Assembly (NCBI GenBank): GCA_039029935.1
Contig: JBCCFC010000277.1
Location: forward strand, 1-12,044
From: G039029935 sp039029935
GTDB lineage: Bacteria; Chloroflexota; Anaerolineae; Caldilineales; Caldilineaceae
DNA length: 12,044 bases
Reading direction: 5' to 3'
Positions 5,701 to 12,044 of this stretch are shown here, one piece after another (position 1 is the first letter of the stretch; each line of letters begins with the position of its first letter). The notes below the pieces were generated by a model. That model was not told the origin of the DNA. It was given only the letters and a program-made list of their open reading frames with translations, and made no database searches. The position numbers were made by a program, and so were the translations under genes.

Positions 5701-8092
5701 AAACATCGGCACAGAGCGCATCGACCTCACCGATGTCACCCTCAGCCAAGGCATCACGTTCACTTTTCCGCTGATTACACTCGGCCCCGGTGAATACATG
5801 GTGGTGGTCGAAAATGAAGATGCCTTTGTCAGTCGCTACCAGAACCCAGCCTCGGCCTACTATCAGCCCGACCTGATTGTGGCGGGTGAATGGAGCGGGG
5901 CGTTGAGCAATGGCGGTGAGACGCTGGTGATGCGAGACCGTGTTGGTGAAGAGATTTTTACCTTTGCCTACAACGATGGTGGCTCGTGGCCGGGCCGCGC
6001 CGATGGCAATGGCAGTTCGCTGGAGGTGGAAAACGTCAATGACGTACCAACCGCACGTGTACAGCGCAACAACTATCTGGCCGATAGTGCCAACTGGCAA
6101 CCCTCCAGCGAATATCATGGTTCCCCCGGACGTGCAGGGTTGGGTCCTGACAATCGTATTGTGATTAACGAAGTGCTGGCGGCCAGCGAACCACCTCTGG
6201 TTGATACCATCGAGTTTCTCAATCGTACCGCCAACCCCATCGACATTTCAGGCTGGTTTGTCAGTGATACCAGCAACGAGGACAACGGCGGTTTCCGCAA
6301 ATACAAATTCCCTGTGGGTACGACAATGACAGCAGGGCAATATCTGGTCATCGACGAGACAAACTTTAACAACGCAGGCAACCCAGACAATCTTGTCCCC
6401 TTTGCCCTCAGTTCCACCACTGGCGATGATGTCTATCTGATGGAAGCCGACAGCGCGGGGAATCTACTGCTCTTTGTGGATCGCGTCGAGTTTGGTGCAT
6501 CGGCCAACAACGAGTCGATGGGATTGTGGCCGGATGGTTCCGCACCTGATGTGCAAACAGATGACCTACAGCCGATGCAACAGCGGACTTTTGGGGCAGC
6601 GAATAACAGTAACGGCAATGTCGTTCGGGCAGGTCCAGTGGTCATCAGCGAGATTCATTATAACCCAGCCGGAGATGATGGCAATCTGGAGTTTATCAAA
6701 ATTACCAACGGTGGTACGGTCAACGAGTCGTTGGAAAACTGGCGACTGCGCGGCGAGGTCGATGTTGATTTCGGTGCAGGCATCACGCTTGCGCCGGAGG
6801 AAGTTGTCGTGGTTGTGCGCTTTGATCCCAACAGCGCTACGTTTGCAGATGACTTCCGCGCCACCTATGGCTTACCTACGCAGATACCGCTGGTGGGGCC
6901 TTGGACCGACAATGGCGAGACGGATGTGCGGCTGGACAATGGCGGTGGGACGCTCAGACTACAACGCCCCGGCGATTTGGCGACACCACTTGGCGGCGAA
7001 CCCTTCTATCCCATGCTCTGGGAAGACCGCGTGATCTACGACGACGACCCACCTTGGGTGACAGAGCCAGATGGCAATGGCCCTTCATTGTCGAGAATTG
7101 ACCTCGCTGTGTATGGCGATGAGCCAACAAATTGGGAGGCCACTGAACCGCCCCTTCAAACCTGTTCGGAACCGCCGCTCCCCATCACCGACCTACGCAT
7201 TGGCCGTCTGGGATTCACTACCGTGCGTCTCTTCTGGACACCACTACAGGATGGCAACAACGTCGAGATGTGGCGTAGTACACAGCCCTACTTCATGCCT
7301 GGAGACGCAGGCAGTACACTGCTCGCAACTGTGCCAGATATCCGGAACAGTGAAGATGACACATCCGCTGCACTCGGCAACCCTGATGTCAACCATTTCT
7401 ATGTGTTGCGTACTGTCGATGCCTGTGGCAACGTTGCCCTCTCGAACCGTGTTGGCGAGTTTGAATATACACTAACCGAAACAGGCAGCAGCGACTTTAA
7501 CTGGGTCGGCTTGCCGCTGATTGTTGATGGCATCACGCTAGGCACAGGCAACAACGCCAGCCTCGCCAATCACATCGCCACCAACACCAGCCAAAACGGT
7601 GCAGGCATTCCCGCAACGGTCGAGGCCATTGACCGCTGGAATAACGTAAGCCAGAGTTTTGACAGCTATCTGCCCGCACTGCCGTTCCTTGGTGGTGTCA
7701 ATCTGCAAGTTGGCGGCGTCTATCGTATCAGCGTAGACCTCTTTGGGCAGCCCGTGCAAAACGCCATCTGGACCCTGCTTGGCGAGGTCCCTGATACGAG
7801 CGTCTTTACCCAAGAACTCATCGCCACAGGCACAACCAACTACAACTGGGTCATGGTCCCGCTCAATGCAGAAAATCTCAGCAACTCTGCCCTTGTGATT
7901 GCCGATGTCCAAGCCAGCAGCACACCCTCCATCAATATCGTCAGTTTTGACCGCTGGAACCGCGCCTCACAGAGCTTTGACACCTATCTGCCAGATTTTC
8001 CCTTTGCCGAGCTTGAGACAGCGGCGGGTCACGCCTATCGATTATCGTTGGTCGATGGGGTTGTGCCGGGGACGGTGGCGGTATGGCGGTAA
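2762..8092 (+). CDS. Large secreted protein: lamin-tail, chitobiase-like, CotH-like and discoidin-like domains
   Basis: About 1776 residues (numbered from 2762). A signal peptide is clear: basic RLDKKKLIKG, then a hydrophobic stretch to about residue 28. Domains in order: lamin-tail (about 49-180); chitobiase C-terminal/Fn3-like with IRYTTDATEPS (about 202-280); CotH kinase-like (about 308-690), recognised by INGVYWGQYQMSE and by the trailing LVSDRIANAFY and LQQLKDAGYFP; discoidin/F5-8C-like (about 700-842) with DWWEVDLG and the paired cysteines of NRTECCADRL; a second chitobiase-like domain with IFYTTDGTDPR (about 860-940); three further lamin-tail domains opening VVISEIYYNP, IVINEVLAAS and VVISEIHYNP; an Fn3-like domain (about 1472-1570); and two C-terminal repeats. 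By family knowledge, CotH proteins phosphorylate secreted proteins. Activity here is doubtful because the usual W-D segment after the LDxxNxxDY helix is not recognisable. There is no anchor at the C-terminus, so the protein is probably released or bound through its domains. It is convergent with the kinase-ATPase gene, 32 bases apart. Confidence 0.9.
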   Translation: MRLDKKKLIKGVIITFFIILFDVNGYASLAKPVSAVSYAAGDSSQQNNSLVIITEFMASNNDALVDEDGDSSDWIELRNTTGNGVNLEGWFLTDDASNLTKWQFPSVTIGGHGYLVVFASDKDRAEAGSQLHTSFKLSSGGDYLALVQPDGETIANEFAPTYPEQYGNVSFGLDPNGSQVYFSPATPNAANGTGVQLYQLAPPTATVQRGFYNAAQTVTLTASPGATIRYTTDATEPSPTHGIVYSGPLTINNTTALRIMAYDANGTQSVIDTHTYIFVADVATQPTFFSSVINAYANQIDDALLSLPTISIVTPHAIPGHHVNDVIPVQASVELIYPDGSEGFQANVGVNRYGYASLIHNAKNNHRLSFDDTYGPNNLRWPVFADWGQGTYTPAEKFDTIDLRAGGTHDQFLGAARWLTTERATYIGRRYVADTMLDLGNLVPHGFFVHMYINGVYWGQYQMSERVDADFFAAYGTGDDDDYESTKSTNTQDGRTWSVVDGTGAVWQSIVDNSGNYEFVKERLDTSNHVDYWLTKIFLFFEHEYRAAGPVDPADPAGYVMDSMDTDGAFDIVKTGLWGTPVEHNFTSWAGVHGIFGGMWNSGNSDFRTLVSDRIANAFYTQNDFSGALHPDVARARFDEWRGRINLSVLTEAARWVNDATLPARWNTYMDGRSVFTAQRSGVVLQQLKDAGYFPLEPVSFVVDTPTNVRYVRVMKSGDNPGHPVINLGEVEVFDINGVNRALTGIAAQNSFWDITRFTAERCIDGNLTPATGANLNICTTRGDTPNDWWEVDLGVVYDIREIRITNRTECCADRLGNMFVLASDTPFAATSTDLVAARANADYEFQIERTVLTSDPHRSIMLGNNGNPASWIDSPIAIYSSNGGEIFYTTDGTDPRLPGGAVSPSATQYTGPVTMARSGVLKARPRVNGVWGPLTSDTFHVNPRASRDTVVISEIYYNPDGHDPDPIYDSDEYEFLEFKNIGTERIDLTDVTLSQGITFTFPLITLGPGEYMVVVENEDAFVSRYQNPASAYYQPDLIVAGEWSGALSNGGETLVMRDRVGEEIFTFAYNDGGSWPGRADGNGSSLEVENVNDVPTARVQRNNYLADSANWQPSSEYHGSPGRAGLGPDNRIVINEVLAASEPPLVDTIEFLNRTANPIDISGWFVSDTSNEDNGGFRKYKFPVGTTMTAGQYLVIDETNFNNAGNPDNLVPFALSSTTGDDVYLMEADSAGNLLLFVDRVEFGASANNESMGLWPDGSAPDVQTDDLQPMQQRTFGAANNSNGNVVRAGPVVISEIHYNPAGDDGNLEFIKITNGGTVNESLENWRLRGEVDVDFGAGITLAPEEVVVVVRFDPNSATFADDFRATYGLPTQIPLVGPWTDNGETDVRLDNGGGTLRLQRPGDLATPLGGEPFYPMLWEDRVIYDDDPPWVTEPDGNGPSLSRIDLAVYGDEPTNWEATEPPLQTCSEPPLPITDLRIGRLGFTTVRLFWTPLQDGNNVEMWRSTQPYFMPGDAGSTLLATVPDIRNSEDDTSAALGNPDVNHFYVLRTVDACGNVALSNRVGEFEYTLTETGSSDFNWVGLPLIVDGITLGTGNNASLANHIATNTSQNGAGIPATVEAIDRWNNVSQSFDSYLPALPFLGGVNLQVGGVYRISVDLFGQPVQNAIWTLLGEVPDTSVFTQELIATGTTNYNWVMVPLNAENLSNSALVIADVQASSTPSINIVSFDRWNRASQSFDTYLPDFPFAELETAAGHAYRLSLVDGVVPGTVAVWR
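7487..8059 (+). repeat. Two tandem copies of a C-terminal repeat module in the secreted protein
   Basis: Two stretches of the protein (about 7487-7747 and 7832-8059) align: each opens with an NWV-x-x-PL strand, contains FDRWN or IDRWN followed by SQSFD-(S/T)-YLP, and ends in a YR(I/L)S strand. The DNA around the two SQSFD segments (about 7634 and 7951) is still similar, so the duplication is old but not saturated. Repeats of this pattern are, to my knowledge, common in secreted Chloroflexota proteins. A role in surface attachment or sorting is a guess. Confidence 0.65.
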
Positions 8093-8116
8093 ACCCTGAT
8101 AGTATGGTGCATAGGA

Positions 8117-8133
8117 TTGGTTCCCTACACCAA
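8117..8133. other. Weak inverted repeat at the convergent gene junction
   Basis: TTGGT (8117-8121) and ACCAA (8129-8133) can pair around seven bases, overlapping the stop codon of the kinase-ATPase gene. With only 32 bases between the two convergent genes, some shared termination signal is expected, but this 5-bp stem has no T-run on either strand. It is recorded only because nothing better is present in the gap. Confidence 0.15.
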
Positions 8134-11100
8134 CGCATCCTTTGATATATCTGTTTCTAGTGCTGTCTCTAATCCTGTCTGGAATTTCTGTTGAACTTGG
8201 CGCATCACTTCCTGAATATGAACTGCTTTCCCCTCTGGTGTGCGTTCGGGTATGCTAAAATGTTGTTGTGCATAGTCGAGTAGCGATGCGCCCTCCACAA
8301 CATCGCCAACAAGCAGAGCCTGTGCAGCCGTCAGAAGCCAGCAGTAGAGTTGGTCAAGTGGTGCGAGCGTCTCAATATCAACAGCGGCGACATGGGCAAA
8401 TGCACTCTCAAAGAGGACAGTATCATCCAGCATGAGGGTGGCCACACATTGCAAGCAGTGGTGCAACCAGTGAAAACGAGGTTGGGTGGCCTTCAATCCC
8501 TTTTGGGTGTGGTAAATCATGGCCGCGTAGTCTTGATGGTGAAAGGCGATGATGCTGGCGTAATAGTATGCTTTGCCGTAAAACAGCAGATGGGGCGAAG
8601 GGGCATATTGCATAAACTCTACTTGGTAGGCTTCTGCCAGTGTCCATTCCTTTTCTGCGATGGATGCATCAATCAGCAAATTTAATATAAAGGGCGTCAA
8701 ATTGGGGTTGCCAATCTGTCTTGCCAGCGTTAATGCCTCCAGTGAGTACTGTTTTGTACGTGTGCGATCTCCCATCAGATAGAAGTTGGCGGACAGTGCT
8801 TGCAGAACAGTGACAATCCCCTCTTGGTCATTGAGGGGCTGATAGAGCGTGAGTGCGCGTTCACCCAATGCGTTGGCCCGTGTAAAGTCCTGATCACGTA
8901 GCAACGCAATCACCGATTGAATGGCGATGGCGTCGGCGAGAAGTTTGTGTTCACCTAATTGTTCGGCCAGAAAGCGACTTTCTTCGAGATACGAGTCGGC
9001 ATCATCAAAGGCTGCTTTGTCTGCTTGATTATGTTCATATTGAAGTTGCAGTACAGTGGCATTGGCTAAGTCATTGAGATAGCCGATAACAGTCTGTTGA
9101 TTGCCCTGTCGCTCCGCTTGCTGTCTTGCCAATGATAACCCCGCCTTGGTACAGTCAATCGCCTCTGTGTAGAGATGCAATCCGATATAGCCTTTGCCAA
9201 GCTGCTCTAACAGCCCCAATCGATCCGTATCTGGCAGGGTAATTTCTGGATCGTCCAGCAGCCGTTGTGTCATGCGCACCGATTCTGCATGGGCTCCGGA
9301 CCAGTTGAGTTGCTCGCCTGCGACAATCGTGTAGGCCACTTCTTTGGACACATCGCCTGCATTGTGCCAGTGTTCGGCCAGCACATAGGCCAGACTTGGT
9401 TGATTGGGGTAGTGCAATTCCAATGCCAATGCGACCTGTTGATGTCCATGACGTTTCTCATCAGGTGTCAACGTCTGTAGAATAAACTCACGCAGCTTGT
9501 CGTGCGCAAATTGCCACTGATTCTCCTGCACATCCAGCACCATCGCCTCGCTACAGGCCAGCAGCCATGTTTGCAGGTCAGGCAGGTTCTGCGCTGTTAG
9601 TGTATGCTGTTGCAGATAGGACAGGACATCCAAATCCAAGGCACGTCCTGCAATCGCTGCTAGTTTTAAAAGTGCTTGGCTAGATGCGGGAACCTTTGCC
9701 AGTCGTCGACGAATGATTTGTTCGATGCCGCCCGTGAATACGTGTTCGGGTAGCCTGATGTCTTGTCCTACATCCTGCACCATCTCCCCAAGCGTCAACA
9801 GGCCACCCATTTCCTCCGCCCATGCCCGCAAAATTTCCACCAGAAAGAACACATTGCCCTCGGTTTCGGTTTGCAATTGGTCCACAATCGCGGGTTGTTG
9901 CGCAACATCCCCCAACATGGCCTTGGCAAGTTGCCCAATATGTGTATCCCCAAACCGTGCCAGTGTGATCTGATGGACACCCGCTGCAAACTCATCGGGG
10001 AGATGCGGACGCTCATCGCTGCGAAAGCTGCCGATGATGAGCAGTGGCAGCGTCTCGATCTGTGGGGTTAATTGTTTGAGAATGTCAAGCCCTTCTTGTG
10101 TCCAGTGTAAATCTTCCAGTAGCAAGAGCGTTGGGTGTGTCTGGCGTTGCAATAGTTGAATCATCGTGAAGATCAGCCGTTGCTGTCTGGCGTTGCCCTG
10201 TAAAGATGGGGCGTCGGGCAGCGAACGGTTGAGAATGCGTTCCAATTCAGGGACAACCTCTTTGAGGATACCCGTCTCTAAATCGCTCAGAGAGGTGTGC
10301 AGGGCAAGATGGCTGATGACATTGCGCCACAGTTGAAAGGGGCTACCACCTTCGGCAATGGCCTGCCCCCGCAACACACGAACTCCATCAACGAGTGCAA
10401 AGGTGCGCAGTTCACTGAGCAACCGTGATTTGCCGACGCCGCTCTCGCCACCCAGTAGCCATAGCGAACCATGACCTGACGCCGCCTGTGTCAACGCCTG
10501 CTGTAGCTGTGCCATCTCGGTATCACGCCCGACAAAAATCGCTGCTTGGAGATAGCTCTCGCGGATGGCCTCTGTCTCGACGATAACGGTACTCGCCTGA
10601 TGATTCACTGCCTGATGATTCACTGCCTGATGATTCACTGCCTGATGATTCACTGCCTCCTGCCAAGCCATCAGCATGTCATTGCCACTGTCAAAGCGCT
10701 CCTCTGGGAATTTGGACAACAGTCGTTGGACAAAGGGGCGTAAGCGCACATCCATCTGACGCAGGTCTGGTTCTTCGTCTAAAACACGGTCAAAAAAGGC
10801 GTAATCCAGTGGTGCAAAAGGATGTGTCCCTGCCAGTACCTCGGTGATGAGTACGCCAAGGGCGAAGCGGTCTGACCATGGTGTGTACATTGCCCTTTCA
10901 AGAAGTTCGGGGGCCATATAGAGCGGTGTGCCAACAGAAAGGCTATCCCTGTCATCAGGCGTGATGGCAAGCCCAAAGTCCAGCACACGGACGGTTTCTT
11001 GTGCTACCAGGACATTGCCCGGTTTCAAATCACGGTGGACAACCCCGCGTCTGTGCAAATAGGTTAACGCCTGTAATAGTTGACCAATCAGCGCAAGTTT

Positions 11101-11517
11101 CTGTTCAAGCGATTTCCCCTCCGCTGCATCCAGAAGCGTTTGCCCATCAGCCAAGTAGGTCATGGTAAAGAATGGCTCACGGTGGATGGGTGAGTTAGGT
11201 TGATTTATCTCTGATTGTTGACCTGCCTCTGAGGGGGTATCAAACCCATAATCAAGAACGCTGATGATGTTGGGATGGCGCAACCCTGCTAAGATCTGAA
11301 ATTCGTGAGCAAGCGCAAGTAGTAGCTCTTCTTTTGAGACATCATCCGCCCATGCTTTGTCTTTGGAGAACTGTGTCACCCGTTTAAGGGCAACGGTCTC
11401 ACCCGTCAATTGATCCTCGGCGCGATAGACAACGCCCATGCCCCCCTGCCCCAATATCTCGACAAGGTGATAGCGATTGTAAATGATTGCATCCTGCATT
11501 ATGTCATTCGTACTCAT
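8125..11517 (-). CDS. Serine/threonine protein kinase fused to a P-loop ATPase and a TPR-like tail
   Basis: A 1130-residue protein without signal peptide or membrane segments, so cytoplasmic. The Hanks-type kinase domain (about 14-285) is complete: glycine loop GQGGMGVV (23-30), K45 in VALKR, helix-C E72, HRDLKPGN with D163, DFG (180-182) and APE (202-204). A repetitive linker AVNHQ x4 (288-307) joins it to an AAA_16/STAND-like ATPase: VGRD (329-332), Walker A GGESGVGKS (356-364), Walker B LLLLEDLHW (464-472), SFRSDE (497-502) and EGNVFFLVEIL (553-563). From about 765 to 1100 it is alpha-helical with TPR-like repeats, probably a protein-binding surface. The layout resembles PknK-like kinases with a MalT-type regulatory half, but no LuxR-type DNA-binding domain is present at the end, so it should signal by phosphorylation rather than bind DNA. 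The start is uncertain: ATG at 11517 has no ribosome binding site, and M7 is an alternative that also precedes the kinase fold. Confidence 0.93.
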   Translation of the reverse strand: MSTNDIMQDAIIYNRYHLVEILGQGGMGVVYRAEDQLTGETVALKRVTQFSKDKAWADDVSKEELLLALAHEFQILAGLRHPNIISVLDYGFDTPSEAGQQSEINQPNSPIHREPFFTMTYLADGQTLLDAAEGKSLEQKLALIGQLLQALTYLHRRGVVHRDLKPGNVLVAQETVRVLDFGLAITPDDRDSLSVGTPLYMAPELLERAMYTPWSDRFALGVLITEVLAGTHPFAPLDYAFFDRVLDEEPDLRQMDVRLRPFVQRLLSKFPEERFDSGNDMLMAWQEAVNHQAVNHQAVNHQAVNHQASTVIVETEAIRESYLQAAIFVGRDTEMAQLQQALTQAASGHGSLWLLGGESGVGKSRLLSELRTFALVDGVRVLRGQAIAEGGSPFQLWRNVISHLALHTSLSDLETGILKEVVPELERILNRSLPDAPSLQGNARQQRLIFTMIQLLQRQTHPTLLLLEDLHWTQEGLDILKQLTPQIETLPLLIIGSFRSDERPHLPDEFAAGVHQITLARFGDTHIGQLAKAMLGDVAQQPAIVDQLQTETEGNVFFLVEILRAWAEEMGGLLTLGEMVQDVGQDIRLPEHVFTGGIEQIIRRRLAKVPASSQALLKLAAIAGRALDLDVLSYLQQHTLTAQNLPDLQTWLLACSEAMVLDVQENQWQFAHDKLREFILQTLTPDEKRHGHQQVALALELHYPNQPSLAYVLAEHWHNAGDVSKEVAYTIVAGEQLNWSGAHAESVRMTQRLLDDPEITLPDTDRLGLLEQLGKGYIGLHLYTEAIDCTKAGLSLARQQAERQGNQQTVIGYLNDLANATVLQLQYEHNQADKAAFDDADSYLEESRFLAEQLGEHKLLADAIAIQSVIALLRDQDFTRANALGERALTLYQPLNDQEGIVTVLQALSANFYLMGDRTRTKQYSLEALTLARQIGNPNLTPFILNLLIDASIAEKEWTLAEAYQVEFMQYAPSPHLLFYGKAYYYASIIAFHHQDYAAMIYHTQKGLKATQPRFHWLHHCLQCVATLMLDDTVLFESAFAHVAAVDIETLAPLDQLYCWLLTAAQALLVGDVVEGASLLDYAQQHFSIPERTPEGKAVHIQEVMRQVQQKFQTGLETALETDISKDALV
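10595..10654. repeat. Perfect 15-bp x 4 tandem repeat inside the kinase-ATPase gene
   Basis: The unit GCCTGATGATTCACT occurs four times without a mismatch and ends with a partial fifth GCCT. The unit is a multiple of three, so copy-number change would add or remove five residues (AVNHQ on the coding strand) without a frameshift. It encodes residues 288-307, exactly the linker between the kinase and ATPase domains. Exact identity of the copies implies recent expansion or ongoing slippage. Confidence 0.95.
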
Positions 11518-11524
11518 AACGATA

Positions 11525-11530
11525 AGTTTA
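11525..11530 (-). promoter_or_regulatory. Possible -10 element of the kinase-ATPase gene
   Basis: On the minus strand TAAACT (11530-11525) fits the TANNNT pattern and ends seven bases before the ATG at 11517, so transcription would start one base before the start codon. No ribosome binding site precedes that ATG, which fits a near-leaderless mRNA. A matching -35 is poor (TTTCTC at 17-base spacing), so this is tentative. Otherwise I see no clear element in 11531-11650. Confidence 0.3.
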
Positions 11531-11690
11531 CTCTATCATTGCCAGATGAGAAACATACAAATTGTCTATTGAGCTTGGATAGAGACAAAATTATCCAATA
11601 CATCCATATGAGGATATACTTAGCAAGCAAAGGTATTTTAACCTATGTTTAATTGACATGAGTTGTTTAGGTGTAAAGGGGTCTATATCA

Positions 11691-11906
11691 ATGGGTACAG
11701 TACAACCAATCGTATCAATTCCTGAGATAAGTAAAACATTACGTCAAGCTCGTGCAAGAGCAGTCTCAGCCAAACGTATTGACGAACTCAAAAGCAACCC
11801 TAATTTACGTATTCCATTTACCGATGAAGAGTTGATCAAAAGAGGTGTCTTTGATGCAGAATCTTCCAAGAACATACATAGATACTATGGCTTTATAAAA
11901 AGATAA
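11691..11906 (+). CDS. Small basic protein of unknown function, first gene of a coupled pair
   Basis: A 71-residue protein, not recognised. The N-terminal part (about 10-35) is predicted helical and basic (ISKTLRQARARAVSAKRIDE), the middle has a short strand-like NLRIPFT followed by an acidic helix start (DEELIKRGVF), and the C-terminus is basic and aromatic (HRYYGFIKR). The ATG at 11691 is chosen over the longer in-frame ATG at 11658 because AAAGGGG ends nine bases before it, while nothing precedes 11658. Its TAA (11904-11906) shares its last A with the ATG of the next gene, so the two are almost certainly co-translated. Such small first genes often encode antitoxins, immunity proteins or regulators, but nothing in the sequence proves it. 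The surrounding DNA is more AT-rich than the rest of the window. Confidence 0.7.
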   Translation: MGTVQPIVSIPEISKTLRQARARAVSAKRIDELKSNPNLRIPFTDEELIKRGVFDAESSKNIHRYYGFIKR

Positions 11907-12044
11907 TGATGTATATTTGCTCACTGCGTAATGGTTCAAATAACAGGGTAAACAAAATGATAGCTAATCTGCTTGAAGAAACGAGTGTTGATTTTATCTC
12001 CTATGTGCCGACCGAGGCCAATGTTGAGGCAAAAAAGCTGTTAA
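11906..12044 (+). CDS. Start of a protein of unknown function, second gene of a coupled pair (partial)
   Basis: The frame opens with tandem ATG codons at 11906 and 11909, the first overlapping the preceding stop as TAATG, and stays open for 46 codons to the window edge. The visible start is a hydrophobic strand ending in a polar loop (MYICSLRNGSNNR), then a helix (VNKMIANLLEE), then a second strand (VDFISYVPTE). This strand-loop-helix-strand opening resembles Rossmann-like folds such as nucleoside 2-deoxyribosyltransferase or TIR-like domains, but the fragment is too short to decide. Only a weak A-rich sequence precedes it, consistent with translational coupling to the upstream gene. Confidence 0.65.
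   Translation, partial: MMYICSLRNGSNNRVNKMIANLLEETSVDFISYVPTEANVEAKKLL

Noticed and set aside
5453..6118. Minus-strand open frame of 221 codons inside the secreted-protein gene
   Set aside because: It is fully antisense to well-supported domain-coding sequence and has no recognisable motif, so it is a shadow of codon use in the real gene.
6474..7034. Plus-strand open frame of 186 codons in another frame of the secreted-protein gene
   Set aside because: It lies entirely inside lamin-tail coding sequence in a different frame, and its composition is not protein-like.
10595..10654. CRISPR-like array
   Set aside because: The 15-bp units are directly adjacent with no spacers and lie in frame inside a coding sequence.
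11653..11690. TTGACA at 11653 as the -35 of the small gene
   Set aside because: No -10-like hexamer occurs at 16-19 bases. The only TATATC is about 25 bases away and would overlap the start region.

Overview
The window looks like a chromosomal segment from a member of the Chloroflexota (Herpetosiphon- or Anaerolineae-like), with a mid-range base composition. This rests on three things: a very large secreted lamin-tail/CotH protein ending in tandem beta-rich repeats of a kind I associate with that phylum, a serine/threonine kinase fused to an ATPase and a TPR-like tail, and a probable leaderless promoter. The assignment is an inference from gene style, not from a marker gene.

Layout from left to right. 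Positions 1-126 hold the C-terminal end of an unrecognised protein, followed by a stem-loop. Positions 236-2402, minus strand, carry a two-component system: a DesK/NarL-type membrane histidine kinase (upstream) and its NarL/FixJ response regulator (downstream). The two genes are separated by a 262-base gap that contains a short non-coding mobile element (MITE) and a cluster of ACCGA repeats. A second, inverted copy of the same 99-bp MITE lies just upstream of the kinase, so the kinase gene is bracketed by the pair. Both copies have matching 8-9 bp target duplications. Both contain a perfect 15-bp hairpin that ends in a T-run on one strand and so could act as a portable terminator.

Positions 2762-8092, plus strand, encode a secreted multidomain protein of about 1776 residues: signal peptide, lamin-tail domain, chitobiase-like domain, CotH-like kinase fold, discoidin-like domain, second chitobiase-like domain, three more lamin-tail domains, an Fn3-like domain and two C-terminal repeats. 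Convergent to it, 8125-11517 on the minus strand encodes a 1130-residue cytoplasmic protein with an intact Hanks-type kinase domain, a P-loop ATPase and a helical-repeat tail. A perfect 4 x 15-bp tandem repeat encodes the linker between its kinase and ATPase parts.

The right edge (about 11520-12044) is visibly more AT-rich. It holds a small unknown gene whose stop codon overlaps the start of a second gene (TAATG) that runs off the window. This is a tightly coupled pair of unknown function.

Working together: the two-component pair and the kinase-ATPase are signalling proteins, and the large secreted protein is a plausible envelope or extracellular effector. Nothing in the sequence directly links them. 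The clearest regulatory structure is upstream of the histidine kinase: a good -35/-10 pair that would start transcription at the ATG itself, with a 9-bp inverted repeat centred near -53.
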